From contig JAHYJD010000006.1 of assembly GCA_019429365.1 (NCBI GenBank), positions 1 to 64,000 of the forward strand: a stretch of DNA of 64,000 bases. Reading direction: 5' to 3'. Made by a program: the position numbers and the translations under genes. Under the pieces are notes generated by a model, which worked only from the letters and a program-made list of their open reading frames with translations, was not told the DNA's origin and did not search any database. Position 1 is the first letter of the stretch; each line of letters begins with the position of its first letter. This document shows positions 25,204 through 36,164 of this stretch, piece by piece. The stretch comes from Bacteroidales bacterium (GTDB lineage Bacteria; Bacteroidota; Bacteroidia; Bacteroidales; UBA7960).

Positions 25204-28200
25204 ATGGATTTAAAAAAAATTCCGAGGGAAAACATAAAGGCCCTCATTGGTTACTTTACCATTGGGGTGCTGATGCTATTTTTCCAATCAGGGTTGCTTT
25301 CTGCCCAAACTCCCTTTAAACCTGTCGTTTCCGACCCACTTTTAGAAAGTTGGCGCTGGCGATCTATTGACGTGCTCGCCACCAAAGGCGTAAGATGCAT
25401 GACCGATGACTCCGATGGCAATATGTGGTTTGGTCTCGACAAGGGCATCATGCGCTATGATGGTTACGATTGGGTTTTGTACGACGAGGAGGAATACCTG
25501 AGATTCCCCGTAGGAATTCTTTTCATGACCAGCGGCGGTCAGTTGTTGGCTGGCAGCGAGGCGGGTCTGCTGGCTTTTGAAAACGGGCAATGGAAGAGGA
25601 TTTTTCCACGAAACGACTCCATTCATGTACCCGTAACAGCCATTGCAGAAATGCCCGATGGCACCATTCTGGCCGGCATCCAGAACGGATTGCTGATGGT
25701 GAAAAACGAACGGGTATCTGTTTTCACCGTGCTGCAAAGAGCTAACGCTTTCAGGCAAGACCACCCCTATGCCAATATAACGGTTCTGCCTGACGAGGTG
25801 CTGTTCCAACGCAACTTTGGAAGGGTAGATAATATTTACCTTGAAGACAGCGAACTAATCTGGCTGTTCCTATCGAGAAACAACGACGGAAAACTGCTAA
25901 AATTCCAACTCACCGACACCCTGAACCAAGTATTGCAAAAGTTTGAGGTGACCGAAGAACTTGGGGGCTTTAAGCTTCCCAACCGCAACGAGGTTTTGCG
26001 CAGCAGCAGCAATGAGCTCTGGATCATTAACGGTTTTTATAAAACAGGTATCCTTAGGAAAAAGAATTCTGAATGGGAATTACTGAAGCTAAGCTCTATT
26101 TTTGGGGGCGATGAGCTGCACACCGACATAATGGAACTGGGCGATGGCTCTATCTGGATTGGGGGACTCGGAAAGCTATATGTTTACAAAGACGGCAAAT
26201 GGAGTGTGTCCTCTGCACCTGCCCTGCCCATTCCCTCCAGCCGAATCATTTTCCATGAAGCACGCAACGGGCAGGTTTGGATTGCCGGAATGCAGGGCGA
26301 TGTGTTCAGGCTTTCATACAATCAGGATCAATGGGTCAAATACCAGGGCCTAAACTTCCAGCACCAAGAATCGTCGGGCAAAGAGTGGTTTATCTCGGCA
26401 ACTGGCCAGGTGGTATTTCGCGATGCAGAAAACTGGCAGGCCTATGATCAAAGCCACGGACTTATTGATGCACCGATACGGCTGGTTTCCACCCGCAACG
26501 GCCGCCTCTGGGTGGCTGGTAGCCATCAGGGAATTGCAGCCACTGCCTTCCTTGACAATGGCCGCTGGCTTAAACAAACGCATCCTGCCCTTTCGTGGGG
26601 CATCGACCCTCGCTCGGTTTTTCAGGACAAAGAAGGCGCCTTGTGGTTTGGGGCCAGTGTAGACAGGCAGGAAGCCCTGGGGCAAATTTCGGGCGTGTTG
26701 CAGCTAAGGAATCCCGACGCCCAATCTCTGGAATGGGTACACCACACCCAGCAGGATGGCATTGTGCAGCACAATGTTTACGGCATTGCGCAATCGCCCG
26801 ATGGGGCCATGTGGCTTGGCGGCACTAACTTGCTGATGCGCAGCGGCGGTCGATGGCAAACCCTCCCCGACAAGGAATACCTGAATGAGTTTGTTGACAT
26901 AGTGCACAGCCGCCAGAACCTCTGGGTGGGGTCAAGGTATTACGGCGTATTCAGGTTTAATGGCAGCAACTGGACGCAATTTACCAACCATGATGGTCTG
27001 CCAAGCAACACCATTATCAGCATTTATGAAGAACAACCCGAAAAGGTATGGGTTATCACTGACCGCGACATCGCCTTCTTCGACGGGCAGAAGTGGTTTT
27101 CGGGCATTTTCACAGAAGAGTTTCGTATGCCTCGCGAAGGTGGCGACATTATGGTCGATGCCGATGGTGATGTTTGGGTAAACAAATCGCTCAGGGAGTG
27201 GAAAAGAAGGGCCTTCCCCTTCAGCATTACCCCGGCAGAGGCCATGGAAGATTTCTGGACAGTGCGCTACAGGCGCGAAACCATGCCGCCAAAAACCACC
27301 ATTCATATTTATTCTGAAAAAGTTGACCGCTCTGGCAACACACTGATTGGCTGGACCGGACGCGACTTCTGGGAAGAAACTCCATCGCGACAGCTCAACT
27401 ATTCTTACCGCATTAACCGGGGAGATTGGTCGGAGTTTTCGCCCGAAACCAGCGTGGTTCTGACTAAGTTGGGCAGCGGAAAGCACGTTTTTGAGGTTAG
27501 GGCACGTGACCTCGACTTTAACGTAGAAACCCAGCCGGCCAGCATCAGCTTTACGGTTACTCCGGCCATCTGGAAACAGCCCTGGTTTATTGCACTGGTG
27601 GTTTCTTTCCTGATCGTGATCGGTTTTTACGAGGCCCGGCTTATTAACCGTAACAAAAGCCTTTCGAAGCTCAACACTTCACTAAGCGAAGCGAACAAAA
27701 CCCTCGAAAACAGACAAATGAAGATTGAGCTTCAAAAAGAAACCATTTTGAAACAAAAGGAAGAACTGGAACGCAAGGCCCTTATTCTTGAGGAAAAAAC
27801 CGCCGAGATCACCTCGCAGCGCGACCAGCTAAAAGAAATGGTTGAAAAAGTTGAGGAGCTCTCCAGTGTCAAGCAAAGGTTTTTTACCAATATTTCGCAC
27901 GAATTCCGCACCCCGCTCACCCTTATTCTCGGATCCATTGAGCGACTGCTTTCCTCGCCCGACAATGTTGAGAAATCGAGGCTGAACCTTGCCTACGAAA
28001 CCATTCAGCGCAACTCCAAAAGAATACTTAGACTCATCAACCAGATCCTCGAAATAAGGAAAATAGAGCGCGGAAAAATTGAACTGAACCCCGCACCTGG
28101 CGACATCGTGGCCTTTTCGCGCGAGATTACCGGCCTTTTTCAAGACCTTGCCCGCAACCAATTTATTGACTTCAGCTTTGAAACCACACTGGAGGCAAAG

Positions 28201-29532
28201 GAAATTCTTTTCGATCATGATAAAATCGAAAAAATTCTTTTCAACCTATTGAGCAATGCATTTAAGCATACCCCTTCCGGGGGAAAAATAAGCGTCAGCA
28301 TCAGGCAAGAAAGCCATCCACCTATGGTCGAAAACATTGACAGCACAGCTGACCCGGAAAATGCTGCAGAAAAAGACTTCCTGGTTTTTAAAGTGGCCGA
28401 TACAGGCAAGGGAATTCCGGCAACTCACCTACCTCATATTTTTGAAAGGTTTTACCAGGTCGATGAAGCCAGCCCCCACCACAAGTTCGATAGTTCCGGC
28501 ATTGGCCTTTCATACGTAAAAGACCTCGTTTCTGCGCATCAGGGATTAATCAGCGTAGAAAGTGAGCTGAGCAGGGGAAGCACTTTCATTTTCGAGATTC
28601 CGTGCGCCCTCGATGGCATTGAAACCCCTGCTGAAAACATACCCGAAGCCTATAACCCCGCTTCCCTGATATCTGACGACCTGCGCGCCGAGGTGGATAA
28701 CATGAAAAAAGCCATTTCATACGAAAGCACAGATGAAGGGCCACAACCGCTAAATGAAGCCATACAGCCAGGCCGGGCCGAAAGGCTTATGGTAATGATT
28801 GTGGAGGACGAAACCGAACTGCGCGAATTTCTGCGTGATGCCCTGGAGACGGATTACGAAATTATTGACGCACGGAACGGCGCCATCGGATATGAAAAGG
28901 CAGCTGATTATCAGCCAGACATCATCATCACCGATGTTATGATGCCCGAGATGGATGGTTATGAACTCTGCCGTAAATTGAAAGCAAACCTGGCCACCAA
29001 CCACATCCCGGTTATTATGCTTACTGCCCGAATCTCTCCTGAGAATAAACTCGAAGGCTATCAGACGGGAGCTGATTCATATATCGAAAAACCGTTTAGC
29101 ACAGATTTGCTAAAGGTCAGAATTGCAAATTTGCTTCAGTCAAAAGAAAAAACCCGCGAAAAAATCCTGCGCGAACTCATTACCCAGCCTTCAGAAATTG
29201 AGGTACACTCTGAAGATGACAAAATGCTCCGAAAGATCCAGGTCGTTCTTGAAGAAAATATTTCCAATTCTGATTTTGATGTAGAAAGCATGAGTCAGCA
29301 CTTTTTCCTTAGTCGCTGTCACTTCTCGCGCAAAATAAAACAGATCACCGGGCTTACCCCCAAGGAGATTATTGATTCCTACCGTTTAAAAAGAGCCAGC
29401 CAGTTGTTGCAGCAAAAGATTACCATAACCGAAGTAGCCTATATGGTGGGCTTCGACCACCCGAATTCTTTTAGCCGCGCCTTCCGCAAGTTCTATAATA
29501 TGACGCCCAGCGAGTTTGCTTCGCAGAACTAG
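25204..29532 (+). CDS. Hybrid two-component system sensor-regulator (HTCS)
   Basis: A 1442-residue one-protein signalling system of the type that controls SusCD loci. In order: N-terminal signal anchor (about 12-35); periplasmic sensor of Reg_prop propeller repeats (about 45-690); Y_Y_Y domain (about 700-785); transmembrane helix (about 790-812); coiled coil; HisKA with the phospho-accepting His in NISHEFRTPLTLI (about 896); HATPase with LFNLLSNAFKHTP and DTGKGIP (about 990-1130); receiver with Asp in DVMMPEMDGYE (about 1243); and an AraC-type HTH (about 1340-1442). The ATG at 25204 follows a promoter box. It probably binds a pectin oligosaccharide in the periplasm and activates the PL1-SusCD operon next to it. 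Confidence 0.96.
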   Translation: MDLKKIPRENIKALIGYFTIGVLMLFFQSGLLSAQTPFKPVVSDPLLESWRWRSIDVLATKGVRCMTDDSDGNMWFGLDKGIMRYDGYDWVLYDEEEYLRFPVGILFMTSGGQLLAGSEAGLLAFENGQWKRIFPRNDSIHVPVTAIAEMPDGTILAGIQNGLLMVKNERVSVFTVLQRANAFRQDHPYANITVLPDEVLFQRNFGRVDNIYLEDSELIWLFLSRNNDGKLLKFQLTDTLNQVLQKFEVTEELGGFKLPNRNEVLRSSSNELWIINGFYKTGILRKKNSEWELLKLSSIFGGDELHTDIMELGDGSIWIGGLGKLYVYKDGKWSVSSAPALPIPSSRIIFHEARNGQVWIAGMQGDVFRLSYNQDQWVKYQGLNFQHQESSGKEWFISATGQVVFRDAENWQAYDQSHGLIDAPIRLVSTRNGRLWVAGSHQGIAATAFLDNGRWLKQTHPALSWGIDPRSVFQDKEGALWFGASVDRQEALGQISGVLQLRNPDAQSLEWVHHTQQDGIVQHNVYGIAQSPDGAMWLGGTNLLMRSGGRWQTLPDKEYLNEFVDIVHSRQNLWVGSRYYGVFRFNGSNWTQFTNHDGLPSNTIISIYEEQPEKVWVITDRDIAFFDGQKWFSGIFTEEFRMPREGGDIMVDADGDVWVNKSLREWKRRAFPFSITPAEAMEDFWTVRYRRETMPPKTTIHIYSEKVDRSGNTLIGWTGRDFWEETPSRQLNYSYRINRGDWSEFSPETSVVLTKLGSGKHVFEVRARDLDFNVETQPASISFTVTPAIWKQPWFIALVVSFLIVIGFYEARLINRNKSLSKLNTSLSEANKTLENRQMKIELQKETILKQKEELERKALILEEKTAEITSQRDQLKEMVEKVEELSSVKQRFFTNISHEFRTPLTLILGSIERLLSSPDNVEKSRLNLAYETIQRNSKRILRLINQILEIRKIERGKIELNPAPGDIVAFSREITGLFQDLARNQFIDFSFETTLEAKEILFDHDKIEKILFNLLSNAFKHTPSGGKISVSIRQESHPPMVENIDSTADPENAAEKDFLVFKVADTGKGIPATHLPHIFERFYQVDEASPHHKFDSSGIGLSYVKDLVSAHQGLISVESELSRGSTFIFEIPCALDGIETPAENIPEAYNPASLISDDLRAEVDNMKKAISYESTDEGPQPLNEAIQPGRAERLMVMIVEDETELREFLRDALETDYEIIDARNGAIGYEKAADYQPDIIITDVMMPEMDGYELCRKLKANLATNHIPVIMLTARISPENKLEGYQTGADSYIEKPFSTDLLKVRIANLLQSKEKTREKILRELITQPSEIEVHSEDDKMLRKIQVVLEENISNSDFDVESMSQHFFLSRCHFSRKIKQITGLTPKEIIDSYRLKRASQLLQQKITITEVAYMVGFDHPNSFSRAFRKFYNMTPSEFASQN

Positions 29533-29672
29533 CAAGATGATTCAAATTGTTTGCACTTGCGCAAATTTTGAATATCCTTTCACACAAAAACTTTCTTACT
29601 TAGCACTGTGGAAAACCGCCATAACATGCCACAAAGGCAATTATGTTGCTGTTTTTAAAGCACAGGGGATAA

Positions 29673-31049
29673 ATGGAAGTTTTAAAAAGATACCTGCTCA
29701 ACACTTTTAGCATTTTATTGCTAATTGTTGCTTTTTCGCTTCCGGCATGCTACGGTCAAACCGATAATTTGCTTGCTTTCCCAGGGGCTGAGGGTGCCGG
29801 CAAATATACCAGCGGTGGTCGTGGCGGGAAGGTGATAAAAGTCACCAACCTTAACGACAGCGGCCCCGGCAGCCTGCGCGAAGCAATCAAGGCAAAAGGT
29901 CCCCGTACCATTGTTTTCGAAGTTTCGGGAAACATTGAACTCAAATCCCAATTAAATATCAATAATGGCGACCTGACCATTGCAGGGCAAACCGCCCCCG
30001 GCGATGGCATTTGCCTTAAAGGGCACGAGCTCCGCATCAATGCCGACAATATTATTGTCCGCTTCATGCGCTTCAGGCCTGGCGATATTGGAAATGCGGA
30101 ATACGATGCTATTACCGGTATGCGTCACAAAAATATTATCATAGACCATTGCAGTATGAGCTGGTCGACCGATGAAACGGTTTCGTTTTACGACAATGAA
30201 AACGTTACCCTGCAATGGTCTATCCTCAGCGAAAGCCTCAACAATTCTGTTCACAGCAAAGGAGCTCATGGTTACGGTGGCATTTGGGGCGGGAAAAACG
30301 CCTCATTTATATATAACGTCCTTGCGCACCACAGCAGCCGCAACCCTCGCCTGCAGGGAACACGCTACAGCCCGGTGGAAGGAATGGAGAAAATTGAAAT
30401 TGTAAATAACCTGATTTACAATTGGGGCCAGAAAGCCATTTATGGCGGAGAAAACGGGCTGTATAACCTTATCGGAAATGTATTTATTCCTGGTCCGGCT
30501 ACTGAAAGGTCAGCCCGGGAAGAAATTCTTGAACCCTATGCGCCTTACGGACAGTATTTCCTTCAGGACAATATTTTTCTGCATGAAGATGGCCAGCCAA
30601 CTGAGGCAGGTTGGAATCATGTCTCTCTTAATGAAAAAGATAAAGAAGCAGCCACCGCAGAGGAGGCTTTTGTCATTGTAAACAAAGCCCGGGTTTTGGA
30701 TCCTGAAATGGCCTACCGCCTTATGCTCGAATATGCCGGTGCGAATCTTTTCCGCGATCCGGTTGACACAAGAATTATTGAAGAAATCAGGGAAAGGAAA
30801 TCCAACTTCGGAAATCATGGCATTATCGATAGCCAGGACGAAGCAGGCGGTTGGCCTTTGCTCAGGCCGGCTGACCCGCCAATTGATTCTGATGGCGATG
30901 GCATGCCCGACGAATGGGAAATCAGAAACGGGCTCAACCCAAACGACCCTGCCGATGGGAATCTTTTTACCCTGGATAAGAAATACACCAACCTTGAAGT
31001 GTATCTGAATGAAATCATCAGCCACACTTTCCCGCAGATGGAAGATTAA
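29673..31049 (+). CDS. Secreted pectate lyase (PL1, subfamily 2-like)
   Basis: A 458-residue exported lyase with a signal peptide ending near CYGQ (residue 29). The right-handed beta-helix spans about 33-350, with FPGAEGAGKYTSGGRGG, LNDSGPGSLREAI, IIDHCSMSWSTDETVSFYD (calcium-site region) and SSRNPRLQG containing the catalytic Arg near residue 228. A calcium-binding type 3 repeat-like segment (DSDGDGMPDEWE) lies near residue 410 at the C-terminal end. It cleaves polygalacturonate by beta-elimination giving unsaturated ends. Unlike the second PL1 gene it has no T9SS tail, suggesting periplasmic or surface location. It stands just upstream of susC. Confidence 0.92.
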   Translation: MEVLKRYLLNTFSILLLIVAFSLPACYGQTDNLLAFPGAEGAGKYTSGGRGGKVIKVTNLNDSGPGSLREAIKAKGPRTIVFEVSGNIELKSQLNINNGDLTIAGQTAPGDGICLKGHELRINADNIIVRFMRFRPGDIGNAEYDAITGMRHKNIIIDHCSMSWSTDETVSFYDNENVTLQWSILSESLNNSVHSKGAHGYGGIWGGKNASFIYNVLAHHSSRNPRLQGTRYSPVEGMEKIEIVNNLIYNWGQKAIYGGENGLYNLIGNVFIPGPATERSAREEILEPYAPYGQYFLQDNIFLHEDGQPTEAGWNHVSLNEKDKEAATAEEAFVIVNKARVLDPEMAYRLMLEYAGANLFRDPVDTRIIEEIRERKSNFGNHGIIDSQDEAGGWPLLRPADPPIDSDGDGMPDEWEIRNGLNPNDPADGNLFTLDKKYTNLEVYLNEIISHTFPQMED

Positions 31050-31103
31050 TTAACGATCAATATTAGCCAAAAAAAAGAAGTAATAACCAAAACTACCAAC
31101 CAA

Positions 31104-34100
31104 ATGAAACTAAATCACTTAAACAAGGCATTCAGGTTAACCTCCTTGCTTTTTGTGCTTCTTTTTTCCGGATACAGTTTGTGGGGGCAATCCGCCACGA
31201 TCCGCGGAAACGTGAAGGACTCAAGGGGCGATGATCTGCCAGGGGTTAACGTAATTATTAAAGGAACCACCTCGGGCACTACTACCGATTTCGACGGTAA
31301 TTTCCAGATTCAGGTGCAGGATGCCGCCCAGACGGTGCTGGTTTTCCGTTTTATCGGATTTGAGGAGAAAGAGGTGCTGGTAGGCAGCCAAAGAAACATT
31401 AACGTGGTTCTTGAAGAAAGCCTAACCACCCTGAGCGAATTTGTTGTTATTGGCTACGGTAGTGTACAAAGGCGCGATATTACCGGTTCGGTTGCCTCGG
31501 TGAGCGGCGAAGACATTGCCGCCAAACCCGTTTCGAGCGTGGCCGAGGCCCTTACGGGAAAGCTGGCCGGGGTGCAGGTGCTTACCACCGAAGGCTCGCC
31601 TGATGCCGAGGTTAGGATTAGAGTACGCGGCGGCGGCTCCATTACCGGCGACAACTCACCGCTGTTTATCGTGGATGGCTTTCCCGTGGAGTCTATCAAC
31701 GACATTTCTCCAGCCGACATCGAGTCTATCGACGTACTGAAAGATGCCTCCTCCACTGCCATATACGGATCAAGAGGTGCCAACGGGGTAATTATTGTCA
31801 CTACTAAAAGGGGACTGGAAGGCCGCATGGTGGTGCGCCTCGACTCATATGCCTCCTTTAAACAACTGGCAAACAAGCTCGATGTGCTGTCGCCCTACGA
31901 CTACGTCAAGTTTCAATATGAACGCTCACTACTTGCCAACCAGCCTGCCAGGTACACAGACATTTTCGGAAACTTCCAGGATATGGACCTTTACCAGCAG
32001 GTAACACCCAATGACTGGCAGGACCTGGTGTTTGGCCGCACCGGACACACGTTTAACAACAACCTGAGCATTGCCGGTGGTTCAGATAAAACCACCTATG
32101 CATTCAGCTACAGTAACATCAACGACAGGGCCATCATGCAAATGTCGAGCTTTAAGCGCGACAACGTAAGTCTGAGTTTGTCGAACAAACCCAATGACAA
32201 AATCACCCTCGATTTTTCCATTCGTTATGCCAATACCAAAATTGAAGGTGGTGGAGCCAACGAACAGCAGGAATTTTCTTCGGCCGACTCGCGGCTGAAG
32301 TTTGCCATGATCTACCCTGTATTTCCTGTAACAGGCCTTACCGACGATGTGGAAACAGACCAGGATTTCAACCTGCACAACCCACTGGTTTCCCTGGCCG
32401 ACAACGATCGCTTCCAGCAGCGTCAGGTTTACAACCTGAATGGTAGCCTTACCTGGGAACTGTTGAAAAACCTGCGTTTTAAAACAGAACTGGGATTGGA
32501 AGACCACCGGTATTCGAATGACCGTTTTTACGGCCGCACCACTTATTATGTAAAAAACAGACCTGCCAGTGAGGACCAGGGCTTGCCGGCGGTAATTTTC
32601 ACAAAAACTGCTAGGGAAACTTTCCGCAACACCAACACCCTGGCCTACGATTTGAAAGAACTACTGCCCTCCAATCACAAGTTGAACATTCTTCTGGGTC
32701 AGGAATACATTGTAAGGCAACAAGAATCGCTTGAAAACATTGTGCACGGATTCCCGGCAAGTTTCAACTTTCAGGACGCCACAAGGCTCTCGGCCCAGGC
32801 CAATGCCAACTCCGTTGACAACTACCTGTTCCCCGACGACAATCTACTGTCGTTCTTCGGCCGTGTTAACTATGACTTCCTCAGCAGGTACCTTTTTAGC
32901 GCCACATTCAGGGCCGACGGGTCTTCAAGATTCTCTGAAGGAAACAGATGGGGCTACTTCCCTTCCGCAGCCGTTGCATGGCGCATTTCTGACGAAAGCT
33001 TCATGGAGTTTGCCAAACCATGGCTCGACGACATGAAAATCCGCCTAAGCTATGGTACTGCTGGTAACAATAACATCCCTTCGGGGCAGCTGCTGCAAAC
33101 CCTCGAGGTAAGAAATACCACCTGGGTAAATGCATTCAACAGCTTCTGGGCAGCCACCAAAACCATGGCCAACCCCGACCTGAAGTGGGAAACAACCGTT
33201 ACACGTAACCTTGGTCTCGACTACACCACCCTCAATGGCCGACTCACCGGTTCGTTTGAGGCATATATCAATAACACCGAAGACTTGCTCATTCGCTTCC
33301 CTATTCCCGGTTCGGGCTACGACGATCAGTTCCGCAATATGGGTGAAACAGAAAACCGTGGTTTCGAAGCCATGGTAAATTGGATGGCCATCGACAAGCC
33401 CAACTTTGGCTTCAGCATCAGCGGAAACATAGGGTTCAATAAAAACACCATTAAATCGCTGGGGCTGATGGAAGACTTCTTTGCTGAGTCGGGCTGGGCT
33501 TCTAGCGAAATTGGTTCAGATTATTGGATCGCAACCGGTGGTTCGGTCGGAAAAATGTATGGATATATCAATGCCGGACGCTACGAAGTGTCTGACTTTC
33601 TTGGATATATTAATGGCGTTTGGGTATTGAATGAAGGCGTTGCAAACAGCCAGCCTGTTGTTGGTAATATCAGGCCCGGATCTTTGAAGCTGGTAGACCA
33701 GAACAGCGACGGCATAGTGAATATCGACGACAGGGTGCTAATTGGCGATGCCAATCCCAAGCATACCGGCGGTATTACACTCAATGCCAGGGCTTACGGA
33801 TTTGATCTGCTTGCCGCCTTCAACTGGAGCTATGGCAACGACATTTATAATGCCAATAAAATAGAATACACCTCAACCAGCAAATACCACTCACGTAATA
33901 TGATCGACCTTATGCGCGATGGCGAACGCTGGACCAACCTGCTGCCCGATGGCACCATTAGCAATGATCCTGAGCAGCTGGCTTCCATGAACGCCACCAC
34001 CACCATGTGGTCGCCCCATATGGCCAGGTTTGTGTTTACCGACTGGGCCGTGGAAGATGGTTCATTTCTCAGGCTTAATACCTTGACCCTGGGTTACACC

Positions 34101-34304
34101 CTTCCGAGAGATTTGGTTTCCAGGGCGAAAATTCAAAGCCTTCGCTTTTATGTGAGTGGCTACAATGTTTTCCTCTGGACCAACTACAGCGGCTTCGACC
34201 CGGAAGTGTCCACAAGGCGCAGAACACCCCTTACCCCTGGCGTAGACTACTCTGCTTATCCCAGGAGTCGTTCCATCGTGTTTGGTATGAATCTGAGTTT
34301 CTAA
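31104..34304 (+). CDS. susC: SusC/RagA-family TonB-dependent outer membrane transporter
   Basis: A 1066-residue outer membrane protein. After the signal peptide comes a carboxypeptidase D regulatory-like domain (SATIRGNVKDSRGDDLPGVNV, about 30-105), then the plug (FVVIGYGSVQRRDITGSV; SIDVLKDASSTAIYGSRGANGVIIVTT) and a 22-strand barrel ending in an aromatic SIVFGMNLSF. It imports pectic oligosaccharides with SusD as the lid. It is 54 bases after the PL1 gene and 19 before susD. Substrate assigned from the surrounding PL1, GH28, GH105 and CE genes. Confidence 0.97.
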   Translation: MKLNHLNKAFRLTSLLFVLLFSGYSLWGQSATIRGNVKDSRGDDLPGVNVIIKGTTSGTTTDFDGNFQIQVQDAAQTVLVFRFIGFEEKEVLVGSQRNINVVLEESLTTLSEFVVIGYGSVQRRDITGSVASVSGEDIAAKPVSSVAEALTGKLAGVQVLTTEGSPDAEVRIRVRGGGSITGDNSPLFIVDGFPVESINDISPADIESIDVLKDASSTAIYGSRGANGVIIVTTKRGLEGRMVVRLDSYASFKQLANKLDVLSPYDYVKFQYERSLLANQPARYTDIFGNFQDMDLYQQVTPNDWQDLVFGRTGHTFNNNLSIAGGSDKTTYAFSYSNINDRAIMQMSSFKRDNVSLSLSNKPNDKITLDFSIRYANTKIEGGGANEQQEFSSADSRLKFAMIYPVFPVTGLTDDVETDQDFNLHNPLVSLADNDRFQQRQVYNLNGSLTWELLKNLRFKTELGLEDHRYSNDRFYGRTTYYVKNRPASEDQGLPAVIFTKTARETFRNTNTLAYDLKELLPSNHKLNILLGQEYIVRQQESLENIVHGFPASFNFQDATRLSAQANANSVDNYLFPDDNLLSFFGRVNYDFLSRYLFSATFRADGSSRFSEGNRWGYFPSAAVAWRISDESFMEFAKPWLDDMKIRLSYGTAGNNNIPSGQLLQTLEVRNTTWVNAFNSFWAATKTMANPDLKWETTVTRNLGLDYTTLNGRLTGSFEAYINNTEDLLIRFPIPGSGYDDQFRNMGETENRGFEAMVNWMAIDKPNFGFSISGNIGFNKNTIKSLGLMEDFFAESGWASSEIGSDYWIATGGSVGKMYGYINAGRYEVSDFLGYINGVWVLNEGVANSQPVVGNIRPGSLKLVDQNSDGIVNIDDRVLIGDANPKHTGGITLNARAYGFDLLAAFNWSYGNDIYNANKIEYTSTSKYHSRNMIDLMRDGERWTNLLPDGTISNDPEQLASMNATTTMWSPHMARFVFTDWAVEDGSFLRLNTLTLGYTLPRDLVSRAKIQSLRFYVSGYNVFLWTNYSGFDPEVSTRRRTPLTPGVDYSAYPRSRSIVFGMNLSF

Positions 34305-34323
34305 TGAAAAAAAAGAAAGTCCT

Positions 34324-36138
34324 ATGAAAAAAATATTTTATATCCTCTTAACCCTGGCGCTAACCGCAAGCCTGACAAGCTGCGAGAATGTACTGGAGGC
34401 GCCGACCAAGTCTTCACTCGACGAATCTGTCGTGTTCTCTGATCCCACCCTTGCCGAGGGTGCCATTGCCGGCATTATTCAGTCGTTTTGCGAAACCAAC
34501 TCATACCGCGGCAGGTACCTGGTGTTTTATGGCCCAAATACCGACGCCGAGGTACGCAACGCCCTGCGCAATATCAACGATGATCCAGCCAGGCTGGTGA
34601 ATTACAACACCAATGTGAACAACTCCCAAATGAACACCGAGAACAATGCCTGGGCCATGTTTTACCAGGGCATTGAACGTGCCAACATTGCCATACGCGG
34701 TCTGCGCACCTATGGCGATGTGGAAAACAACCCAAGGATGGCGCAGATTCTCGGTGAGATTATTACGCTCAGGGCCGTGCTTTATTGGGATTTGGTTAAA
34801 GGCTGGGGCGATGTTCCGGCACGTTTCGAGCCCATTAGCGCCGAAACCATTTACATTCCAAGATCAGACCGCGATGTGATTTACAAGCAACTGCTGGCCG
34901 ACCTCGAAGAAGCTGCCACCCTGGTGGCCTGGCCGAACGAAACCTCATGGACCACTTCTTCCGAAAGGATCAACAAGGCATTTGTTAAAGGTCTGCGTGC
35001 CCGCATTGCCCTGGCTGCCGGCGGATATTCACAGCGTACCGATGGCGTCAGGCTCAGCAACGACCCCGAACTGTCGAGGGCCAATATGTATGCCATTGCC
35101 AGGCAGGAATGCCTTGATGTGATTAACAGCGGACGTGCCCAACTTCAGGGTTTTGAAGAGGTTTTCAGGGCCCTTCACCGGGAAGACTTAATTGCCGGAA
35201 GGGAAATTTTATGGGAAATACCATTCAGCGAAGGCCGCGGCCGGGTAATTTTCGATCTTGGCGTAAGGCATACTACCACCAATAAGTACACCGGCCAGAA
35301 CCGCGGTGGCACCAACGGCCCCAATCCCATTATGTTTTACGAATACGACCGCGACGACGCGCGACGTGATGTAACCTGCGTGCCTTACGAATGGTCAAAG
35401 AATTCTTCAGATGTGGATGGCTCCTTCCCGTTTCAGATTCCAACCAACAACGGAAGGTGGCAGTTTGGAAAATACCGTTACGAATGGCTTTATCAGGAAG
35501 CCGGCCGCAGGGTAACCTCCACCAATGACGACGGCCTGAACTGGCTTTATATGAGATATTCAGATGTGTTGCTCATGGCTGCCGAAGCCATCAATGAGCT
35601 GGACGGTCCCGGGGCCGCTGCGCCATACCTGAGGCAGGTTCGCCAAAGGGCTTTTCCCAACAACCCCGAAAAGGTCGATGCTTTTATGGCTCAGGCCACT
35701 GCCAGCAAGGAAGCCTTTTTCGATGCAATTATTGATGAAAGGGCCCTTGAATTTACTGGCGAAATGTTGCGAAAAGCTGACCTGATTCGCTGGAACTTGC
35801 TGAGTGAAAAACTCAATGAAGCCAAAACCAAGCTTTTCCAGCTCGAAAATCGCATTGGGCCATACGAGAACCTGCCCGAAAGAATCTATTACACATATGC
35901 CGACGATGGTGAAACCCTGATCATTTACGGGCTGAACTTCGGCGACACCGACGAAATTGGTGCCAGCCTCGGATATCCCGAAAACAAAACCTGGGTCATT
36001 TCCTCCACCGGCGAGCAATCGACCTACTGGGATGCCCTGTTTTTGCGCGATCCCAACCAGCAGCAATTCTGGCCCATTTGGCAGGTTTTTGTTGATGGAA
36101 GTAACGGCCAGCTTAATAACGATGGTTACGATTTCTAG
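34324..36138 (+). CDS. susD: SusD/RagB-family surface glycan-binding lipoprotein
   Basis: A 604-residue lipoprotein (lipobox SLTSCEN, Cys near 20) with the SusD helical TPR-like scaffold: AWAMFYQGIERANIAIRGL near residue 108, ILGEIITLRAVLYWDLVKGWGDVP near 140, and the C-terminal RYSDVLLMAAEAINEL and IIDERALEFTGEMLRKADLIRWNLL. It pairs with the SusC immediately upstream and binds pectin fragments at the cell surface. Confidence 0.97.
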   Translation: MKKIFYILLTLALTASLTSCENVLEAPTKSSLDESVVFSDPTLAEGAIAGIIQSFCETNSYRGRYLVFYGPNTDAEVRNALRNINDDPARLVNYNTNVNNSQMNTENNAWAMFYQGIERANIAIRGLRTYGDVENNPRMAQILGEIITLRAVLYWDLVKGWGDVPARFEPISAETIYIPRSDRDVIYKQLLADLEEAATLVAWPNETSWTTSSERINKAFVKGLRARIALAAGGYSQRTDGVRLSNDPELSRANMYAIARQECLDVINSGRAQLQGFEEVFRALHREDLIAGREILWEIPFSEGRGRVIFDLGVRHTTTNKYTGQNRGGTNGPNPIMFYEYDRDDARRDVTCVPYEWSKNSSDVDGSFPFQIPTNNGRWQFGKYRYEWLYQEAGRRVTSTNDDGLNWLYMRYSDVLLMAAEAINELDGPGAAAPYLRQVRQRAFPNNPEKVDAFMAQATASKEAFFDAIIDERALEFTGEMLRKADLIRWNLLSEKLNEAKTKLFQLENRIGPYENLPERIYYTYADDGETLIIYGLNFGDTDEIGASLGYPENKTWVISSTGEQSTYWDALFLRDPNQQQFWPIWQVFVDGSNGQLNNDGYDF

Positions 36139-36164
36139 TAATCAAAACCTAAAAAAAGAAAACA

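Noticed and set aside
29540-29575. TTTGC-GCAAA half-sites upstream of the first PL1 gene as an HTCS binding site
   Set aside because: Five-base arms with a six-base spacer are expected by chance in this AT-rich gap, and no second copy was found at other promoters.
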